A stretch of 64,000 bases of DNA from assembly GCA_021292105.1 (NCBI GenBank), contig CM037874.1, forward strand, positions 41,963,809 through 42,027,808, given 5' to 3'. Shown piece after piece: positions 55,881-64,000 of the stretch. Each line of letters starts with the position of its first letter. Positions within the stretch are counted from its first letter, which is position 1. This DNA is from Anadara kagoshimensis. Its lineage: Eukaryota > Mollusca > Bivalvia > Arcoida > Arcidae. A program made the position numbers and the translations under genes. The notes beneath the pieces were generated by a model. That model was not told the DNA's origin. It made no database searches and saw only the letters and a program-made list of their open reading frames with translations.

Positions 55881-56275
55881 TAATCGCCTCATACAGCTAA
55901 CTTATTGTACAATACGTAATGGTGACATAGTTAATCGCCTCATACAGCTAACTTATTGTACAATACGTAATGGTGACATAGTTATCGCCTCATACAGCTA
56001 ACTTATTGTACAATACGTAATGGTGACATAGTTAATCGCCTCATACAGCTAACTTATTGTACAATACGTAATGGTGACATAGTTAATCGCCTCATACAGC
56101 TAACTTATTGTACAATACGTAATGGTGACATAGTTAATCGCCTCATACAGCTAACTTATTGTACAATACGTAATGGTGACATAGTTATCGCCTCATACAG
56201 CTAACTTATTGTACAATACGTAATGGTGACATAGTTAATCGCCTCATACAGCTAACTTATTGTACAATACGTAAT
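55881..56275. repeat. 51-bp minisatellite, about 8 copies
   Basis: Units contain TCGCCTCATACAGCTAACTT, ATTGTACAATACGTAAT and GGTGACATAGT. They are almost identical apart from one-base length differences. The array ends about 80 bp from the stop codon of the lectin gene, on its 3' side. Confidence 0.95.
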
Positions 56276-56352
56276 AGTTTTTTTACATTTTAAACTAGTA
56301 ACCTGGTAGATTCCCATTTGTTCGGAATCATAGATTGATTGACTGATGTCCA

Positions 56353-59300
56353 CTATATCACAATCTGACAGATGAAAATATGTGTCCTAAAACAATTTCT
56401 GTTAGACAACCACACACCATCCTGATTAGTATACGATATAGCCATACATGTTCCTTCATATGGCTGTAATGGGGCTGCTGGATCCCAATAAATATTTGCC
56501 AGTTTCTTGTTTGTTCCATCCAACCAATTCCCATTGTCATATTTGCCATTTATCCAATATCCCCAGTAAGTGGTGCCTCTATTAGGATCTAGAATTTATA
56601 AAATAAAAACCCTAATTTCATCAAATACAGTTGTAGTGACATAGAAGGGACTGGGAGTCGTTCTTAAAAACACTATTTGTCTGACGAGAGTGTTAAAATA
56701 CCAGACACGCACTATTTTGCCTTTAAACTTAAATTGTTTGAGGTGCTCTAGCAAAGCCTCTTTGAATAAAGGATGCTTTATATTGTTTGGAACTATAAAT
56801 TTTAACGTAACTTCTAAAATAACAAAATAGTTCTCAACAAAAAGCAGTTAAGGTCCATATTTAAGAATCATAACTTCAGAATATTATAAAATTCAAACGG
56901 TTTTATTTATAACTTGCATGAGACAGCTTATTTTGTGGTCGTTCTTAAATAGACCAAGAATTTGTAGAGTAAAGGAAATTTTTTCGGCAATGGCCAATGC
57001 AACCAAAACATAAAGCAATAATGGTTTATAAAAGAAACAGTACAGCAAGGCAAAACAAAAACAAAAAATCCCGACTAAATTAAATCTTCCAACTGAATTT
57101 AATAGCAAAGTGGGCCAGTTTCCTAGTAAAAAGTAATTGATTTGTACATTTTTACAATATTGGCGAAAAGTAGACCTCACATATTTATACATTAAAGTAC
57201 TGAACAGGCAATTACCCGTTGATCTTAATCTCACTGTTGTCGATGCAAACAAAGTTACAAGCAAGAACTGTTTCGAAACGGAAGTCCAAATTTGTAAACA
57301 TTGGTGATTCAATTTCAGAAGTGAAATTAAGAAATGATATAATTAGATTAACACGGATATGATAATCCTAATAATGATACAATATGACATATAACAAAAC
57401 GCCAATATCATTTGAGAACAAAATGCTGGAAAACATAACATTGATTGTTGACCTAGCTACCTAAAACTATCGCCGGGACAAACATAAATTCACATTGATA
57501 AGTCCTTTCTCTTTTTATGAAAAGACAGACACAAACAGACATCAACAAAATAATATCATACGTCAGTATCACGTATAAAAAGAGGTCTCACCATATTTGG
57601 TTGATTCATCACAGAAGTGTTGAAAATATCTGAAGAGTTCCTCAGAATCGACAAGTAAAAGACGAGCGCCATCTGTTTTACAGCGAGCCATAGCATCAGC
57701 ATGTGTAGTACTTATATAAACTACTTTATATAACAAGGCAATGTCCTCAACAAAAGTGTAGTGATTCTTGCAAGCTGAAATCACTGAACAAAAACTAGTA
57801 ATATAACATATTGAATAGCAATTAATCTTAAAGTGCTTATATTTTTGTCGTATATTACAGAAAATATTGCTTTTCTCGAATAGGAAACTATGCTATATCA
57901 ATTTAACGTACCTAATTTGATAGTCCAAACTATTTTGCAAAAAATTCAGTTAATTCAAAGACCGTAAAAGAGGTTTTTATATTTGTTTAAAACTTTTAAA
58001 ACAACTTTTAATGCAAATGTAACAGCTAGTACTTTTGTGACATTTTGACATGCATCAGGCGAATGTATTGACATAGCAACAAATATAGAAGAAATAAATG
58101 AAACGAACCCAAAATCAACATTCCCTTTAGATGAAAAATTACAAATAAAAAGGTTTAAAAGAGATTATAGTTTTCATGAGTATTACTATATAAGCTAAGA
58201 TAATTGATTGTATCTAGAAACAAAAGATTATAACAAATGGAAACATTAAAATGTGATATACTGATATGAAATTTTGCACAGTCTTTTAAACTAGCAGGTC
58301 CTCGTCTTTCTTTCTGGTTGTTCCATTTTGTACGGCTGCGGAATTGCTATATAATGGGTTTTAAATGTTGTTCAAATGATTGCTTTTCATGATTCACAGT
58401 TTGGTCTGGATCCACAACTCTGGATCATGACTATTTACATTTGGATTTACTGGTGTGTGAACGCGGTTACATTGGTAAAAAAGATCGTTGTGGAAACGTT
58501 GGTCTCGAATTACGGCTTCATCTTTAACCGTCAAATATAAATGCTATTTTTGCCTGTGTGTGGCATTGTCCAGTTTTTCAACTATATACGCTGTATCATT
58601 CAATTGTTCAAGAACTTTTCCAACAACCAATTGATGTCCTTCTTTATGTTCAAAATAAACGTTTTGTCCATCTCTTTACATTGGAAAATCTGGAACTTTT
58701 GTTGTTAGCTTTCAACATTTTTGCCCCTTTGTTCACGTTTAACTTTGTTTTATGTTTCATCAAAGTATACTCAACAAAAAGTTAAGGACCACATAAAAAA
58801 CATTACATAATTTTGTAGAACGTAAATCATATCATTTCATATCCATACTTCTTATAATAAGATGAAGGAGATTGAATTTCATACAAAAAACATTTACTTC
58901 ATAACATCATTTGAAACCAGAAAAGAATAAGAAAAAAATACAGATAGATTTTACATTTTTCAGTTTTTTTTATTTTTATTTCAAATTTCACAGTGGTCCC
59001 TAACGAGTACATACAAACGCTCTATAGGACTATTAAAATTTCTCAAGTGTGTAAAATGAACAATACATGACTGTTGAAAGTAGACTTTCTTTTACATTTA
59101 CATGAATTTGTTCCAGATACAAGTTAACAAAATGATTACAACTATGCCTGAATATCAATTTTACAAAATATAGATTTCTAATCAATAAACATGTTACATA
59201 AATTTATGCTTACCTTTCTGTGTAATGTCTGTTAAAATAAAAACAGTAGTTAAATCTCACTTATGGACATGGATTAGTATGTTTGTTTTTGATTATGTAA

Positions 59301-60981
59301 TGCATTTGTACTAAATTGTAAACACAATCATATCATGACTGACTAGATTAAGGCGAATGTAAAGTCAAATATGCTGAGAATCAAACTCGTCTAATTTAAA
59401 GCAAAGTGAAAAGATTTAAATAATACTATCAAATAAACAAGTTATATTGTTCAAACTAGTTTGTACGGATATTTATATCAGCAAATGAGAAATCTGCAAT
59501 TTGTGCTATAATTAACATTTTTTTCGGAAAACGTGTCAAACATTTTAAGTAAGTTGAATGATTAAAATTAAATTTCAAATACGATATCTAGTTTGAAGGA
59601 GGATTAGATTGTTAAATTTTGTTGTAAAATATGTTTTTTAATGGAAATTGTTCGCCACACCAATAATTTTGCTCCAGCCCATCATGTTTACACGATCTCT
59701 TTTTAAAATTGCCAATTTTTAAGACATTTCTTAAAATTTGGATGTTATTTTAGTAAAATATTTCATATTAATTGATACACTGAAATCATGAAAAATACCA
59801 ATCGTTTTCACAAGTATTTCTATGTAAAGCATTGAGTTTGTTCTGTTCGACAAATTTGTATTGGCATGTACCATTTCTTTAGCTTAATTTCAAATTTACT
59901 GTTACCATTTTACACATAATTCAATCTACCTTCGAAGCAAACAAATTCCTGTATTGGCATAGCATCAACATCAACTACGCGATTTAGCGGCAACATTTTT
60001 ATGAATGAATAATAATTAAAAGCCGGATCTATTGAACTTAAAGGTTATTCACTAATACCATAATGTTAAAATATAAATAGTTCTATAATACATTAAAGTA
60101 GCCATAAACTATAGTCGAGTGTAAACTTGAAAAATTTGCCTCCCATGATATAATATTAATTTTCCTTGAAAAAAAGTTATTGTTCTTATTGACATCTCAC
60201 CCTTTAAGTAAATCTATACGAAAGGAGAAGAACTAGTTTTATCTCACCGTTCAAAAGGTCATTTGGACGCTTATCACAGCGAGTGTAAATGCGTTCGTTC
60301 GACGTTATTACCTATTTTCAAAAAGTACTTTTTAGATTCCCATATATTTCCATCAAAATCATAGCTTTCTCGTTTTCCAGATGCGACAATATTAGATCAC
60401 CGAGTCACGTTGGTTTAAAGTATTTAATCTCCTCTGCAGATTATTGGATTCAAAATTGTGATGTCATTGTTTACCCTTTAGCTTGTTCTTTTCGTTAAAT
60501 GTTGTCAAAAACTATTAAAAAAACTAAAAAGCAGATACTGACATGGGATTATTTTTAGCTTCAAGATCATGATCTAGTTTAGACTTTTTCCTATCGTTAC
60601 TGTTTTAGCTATTTTTAATATATTGCATTTCAAACTACAAGTTTCATCTCGCCTAGTTGAAATAACCACGCGAGCCTATAGGGTAACCAGTATGTGTATG
60701 CACTTGTGGCAATACGTTGCTTTAGTAAAAATTAACGGAATTTGATTGATTTACAAACATGTTTCTCCTGAAAATAAACATACCTTCATAATAAAAGTTT
60801 TTCAGGTTTTGAGAAGGTTCACTGCCATTGATGCAATGTGTCTTACAGACAGTGGCCAGGCATAGCTCCGGCGAAAATTGACAATCAAACGGCAAATTGG
60901 CAGGGTCTTTTGTGCATTTGACCGTACACACATTACTGTTACCAGTTTCTGTATACTCTCTCCAGATGACACCGGTACAGC
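56353..60981 (-). CDS. C-type lectin-domain protein, 3' part
   Basis: Five exons chain in one frame, all joined in phase 1: 60784-60981, 59930-59974, 59214-59228, 57592-57774, 56353-56588. The first encodes a Cys-rich segment (GCTGVIWREYTETG onward, 8 Cys) that I do not recognise as a named domain. Exons of 45 and 15 nt encode a linker. The last two encode a C-type lectin fold starting ACKNHYTF, with AMARCKTDGARLLLVDSEEL, YWGYWINGKYDNGNW, GTC, and VWLSNRNC...FICQ, ending at TAG. Cysteines for the usual disulfides are present. The EPN/QPD and WND sugar-binding Ca2+ motifs are not visible, so the ligand cannot be predicted. Family members are usually secreted or membrane recognition proteins. 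The 5' end is unresolved; see 63807-63883. Confidence 0.8.
58766..59012. mobile_element. MITE with GTTAAGGACCAC-type ends
   Basis: The left end TACTCAACAAAAAGTTAAGG and ACCAC is mirrored imperfectly by CAGTGGTCCCTAACGAGTA on the right. The interior is AT-rich and non-coding. It lies in the lectin-gene intron between the 15-nt exon and the first lectin exon. Possibly a Tc1/mariner-type MITE. Confidence 0.5.
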
Positions 60982-61149
60982 CTGACATAAATAAAGTACA
61001 GTTTAATTAAACAAGGTAATGTTATAATGCGACCGATTATTTTTCTCAACAGTCAGCTTTTAATACCATATTCGGACCCATCTATATGATCTATACAGGA
61101 TCTACATTCTGCTTGATTTAAGAATTATTACCCCGGATTTACCCAAAGT

Positions 61150-63060
61150 GTTACTTAATATACAAACAGTTGATTTGCCAATGAATAGAAATTGACAACT
61201 TAATTGCTTCTTCCATGAGCAGTGTTGTTATAAGTTAATCCTCTTATTTATGAATTTAATGGACAGATGAATTGTTAGTCAGAGAGTCAATTGACAAGTT
61301 AAATTATCAGTTCAATTATAAGCTTGTTTGTAAATTATATTTGAAACTACATCTCGGATTGTGATTTTGATTTTCCACTGATGCTGCATACTGGTCTGCA
61401 AATACACATGCACTGAATTAATAAGAGGGGGAGAATTGGTATGTATGTTTTTTTCTTATTGGGAATGATTAGTAGAATCATTTGAATATTCAGGTCCTGC
61501 AATCATCCCCACTCCTGGGGCCTATTAAAACTCTGTTAAAAAATTTGTTAAAAAATTTGATGTTTATATATTTGGCAAGGAACGGAACAACAGAAATTAC
61601 TTTAATCACACTATAAGCTGTTGGACACCATTTTTTACTGGTGGATCTGGTTGTTTTCAGATACATTTAATTTCAGATACAACTTTATTTTGAGTGTCTA
61701 ATCTGGGGTCAGTTGTTTCAACTTGTTGGAAGCCTGATTAATTGATATATTGTGACCTCAATGTTGAAATGTTGAAAATGAATAAAGATTCCACCAAATC
61801 AATGATTAAACTAATCAAGCTTTGAACAACTGGGCCCTGCTGTATTTGATCTCTCAGTTCAACTCAAATCATGTGCTCAGTGGTAGCAGGGGAAGGTCGT
61901 GCTGATTACTTTGTTACCATAACAAACTGAATGAGACTGGTTTGGCAGTATGTGGTATTTATGTGTGCTAATACAACAAAACTGTTAAAACAGAGCATGC
62001 ATGAATAATTGAATATGATTTATATTCTACATTTTGTAAATCAAAAGTCACTCATTCTTGTCTGGGACTTGCAATTCATTTTGGTCACATTATTTAGTGG
62101 TTCAGTTTATGAATACATATATATGTATAGCAAATCACTAACGACAAATCAATGTCATTATTTATTTGATGACAATACCCCCTGAATAAATATGTGGGGT
62201 GATGAAATTATTTGTGCATTAAAGTATAATCCAAACTGTAAAAAATCTCTACAGTATCATGTTTATAAAAAAGTGCTTTCCTTACAATGAATTTTGCTGA
62301 TTTTTAAAAAATAAAAGAACTACCCGTAATAACTAATAATAATAAGTAACTAATAAGTACATTTTACTTTACACCTAAATACAATTCTTAAATGTTTTTC
62401 CCATCAATCTTGACTGACAATTTCAGTTTGCTTTATGTTCTCTTTACTTATTACATCACAATGTTTATTTATCACATTACAAGTGTGATACTCGAAAATT
62501 GGAAGTTGCCTAAAATGAATAATTTGCAAATTTTAATAACAAAAATATAATTCAACAATAAAAAGTCAATGTGCGCCAGGGTGCACAAGTCGAGTTGCAA
62601 GTTCATATTCTACATGATGTGCGATTCACGCACCAAATATTCAATATCTGTGACAGTTTTGAAAAAAACCTCTAGAAAACTGCTATTTTTAAGCAGCCGG
62701 CATTATGAAAAACTTTTGTAAATCTAAACTGGTACTGAAGGTGTAATACATGCAAGTATTTTTTTCTGTGAAATAAAACATATTAATTCAGTGCATGTGT
62801 ATTTGCAGACCAGTATGCAGCATCAGTGGAAAATCAAAATCACAAATCTGTGATGTAGTTTCAAAAATAATTTAGCAAACAAGTTTATAATTTAACTGAT
62901 AATTCAACTGGTCAATTGACTCTCTGACTAACAATTCATCTGTCCATTTAATTCATGAATAAGAGGATTAACTTATAATAACACTACCTAAGGAAGAAGC
63001 AATTATGTTGTCAATTTCTATTCATTGGCGATTCAATTGCTTGTATATTTTCTAAATTTG
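61150..63060. mobile_element. long inverted-repeat (foldback) element
   Basis: Arms of roughly 270 bp, about 61160-61425 and 62785-63050, are reverse complements. Shared blocks include GAATAGAAATTGACAA, TTAATCCTCTTAT, GACAGATGAATTGTTAGTCA, ACTGATGCTGCATACTGGTC and TGCAAATACACATGCACTGA. No transposase is visible between them. It interrupts the region between the Cys-rich exon and the candidate signal exon of the lectin gene. Confidence 0.8.
61705..61843. mobile_element. small inverted-repeat MITE inside the foldback element
   Basis: GGTCAGTTGTTTCAACTTGT and the reverse complement of TTGAACAACTGGGCCC form imperfect ends around about 130 bp. Confidence 0.4.
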
Positions 63061-63806
63061 CTGCTAGTTAAAATTTGCAGTGCCTTAAAAACTAAGGTAT
63101 ACTCCCTAATGCAAAGTATTTACAAAATATGGTAAAATATATTTTGGTCATTTTGGGTATCCTTTCAACATCTTGAAAACAATCTTGATTTCATAATTTT
63201 GATACAAGCACTACTGATGATAAATTGTATTCCTAAACGGCCGTCTAGTGCTGTAAAATTAAAGCTGGTATAATATGTTATTATACTAGAAAATAAATTC
63301 CGCAGTGATACAAATTGTCTGATCATACTTGTCGGGAGTTAAATCATGAGAAGTAATGATTTAATGGGGAAAATATTGACCATTATTGTTTAAACCAATT
63401 TTACATTAAATTAGAACACATTACTTTTTAATTTCTTTTTTTTTCACTTTCTTAAATTCAATCATAACAAGTTCTTGTAAATTGTCTTGTCTATAGAAAA
63501 ACAAAGCAACACTGTTTTGTGTACGTTTTATATATAGCATACTTTTCAGTATGTTTTTTATGTAGCAACGTATTTCGGGTGTATGAGAACTTCTCTCTTT
63601 AAAAATGTGATCATATACATGTAATGATAATTTTTGTTTTTGTGTTAGATAAGATAATGTTTTTACCACATTTAACTTCATTGATGTCATAAGCTGATGT
63701 TTATATTATGTGCAGTAATGAAAAAAATGGATTGACTATTGATGAGTGTTACATAAATATAGCATATTGACAAATACATCATTAGCAGGAGAAGCATGTA
63801 GATTAC

Positions 63807-63883
63807 TGCAAATACAAGGAAAGTTGACAATAGAGAAAAATGAATATATATAACTTTGTAATGAAGCCTTTCGTGGACGGCAT
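63807..63883 (-). CDS. candidate signal-peptide exon of the lectin gene
   Basis: ATG at 63883 opens MPSTKGFITKLYIFIFLYCQ, a basic start followed by a hydrophobic core as in a signal peptide, and runs to a donor GCA|GTAATC at 63806. The exon ends in phase 2, but the next known exon (60981) needs phase 1, so at least one exon between them is missing from this model, or the two belong to different genes. Confidence 0.35.
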
Positions 63884-64000
63884 GATTGAGATATACGGGT
63901 AAATGTGAACCAGCACTTCAATCACACTTCAACAGGTGATATCTCCGAACTTAGCACTATTTAGAGATACGTGGTCATCTATGTATGTATGTGGTGTTCA

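Noticed and set aside
58558..58785. 75-codon hydrophobic plus-strand frame
   Set aside because: It sits in a lectin-gene intron, overlaps a MITE end and has no recognisable motif or splice context.
62285..62295. 11-nt microexon that would link the signal exon (phase 2) to the Cys-rich exon (phase 1)
   Set aside because: The phases fit, but an 11-nt exon can be found by chance in several kb of intron; no independent support.

Overview
The window is eukaryotic nuclear DNA: AT-rich, with intron-rich genes using GT-AG splicing, many tRNA-derived SINEs, small DNA transposons and minisatellites. The gene structures, the SINE types and the abundant TACATGTA octamer point to a lophotrochozoan, most likely a bivalve mollusc (inference; no species call is possible by eye).

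Layout. (1) 1-2266: gene-poor repeats downstream of the first gene. (2) 2267-23713, minus strand: a 19-exon gene, 519 codons, whose product resembles the N-terminal half of VARP/ANKRD27 and carries a VPS9 (Rab5/Rab21-family GEF) domain, but stops in frame without ankyrin repeats. Its introns hold a hAT-type element with a long-TIR element nested inside, several SINEs, a hAT MITE inserted into a SINE, and a 45-bp minisatellite. (3) 23714-25012: a head-to-head, probably bidirectional promoter region. (4) 25013-46916, plus strand: an 18-exon BRE1 orthologue (RNF20/RNF40, histone H2B ubiquitin E3), about 1007 aa, ending in a C-terminal C3HC4 RING. A poly(A) signal lies at 47684. (5) 46917-56300: 3' UTR minisatellite, then dispersed and satellite repeats with no recognisable gene. 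(6) 56353-60981, minus strand: the 3' part of a C-type lectin-domain gene built from phase-1 exons, including 15-nt and 45-nt microexons; its 5' end is unresolved, with a candidate signal-peptide exon at 63807-63883. A large inverted-repeat element occupies 61150-63060.

The most unusual signal is that several minisatellites are made of duplicated splice junctions. In BRE1 the 3' ends of exons 2, 5 and 13 with their donors, and the start of exon 8 with its acceptor, are each tandemly amplified, up to about 40 copies. A further array abuts the exon 6 acceptor, and the exon 5 donor of the VPS9 gene is duplicated once. In most arrays the unit carries an in-frame stop next to the splice site, so use of a decoy copy would normally introduce a premature stop. 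Whether this is a mutational quirk of this genome or has a regulatory effect is open.

The genes have unrelated known roles (endosomal Rab activation, chromatin ubiquitination, extracellular recognition). No pathway link is implied beyond the shared promoter region of the first two.
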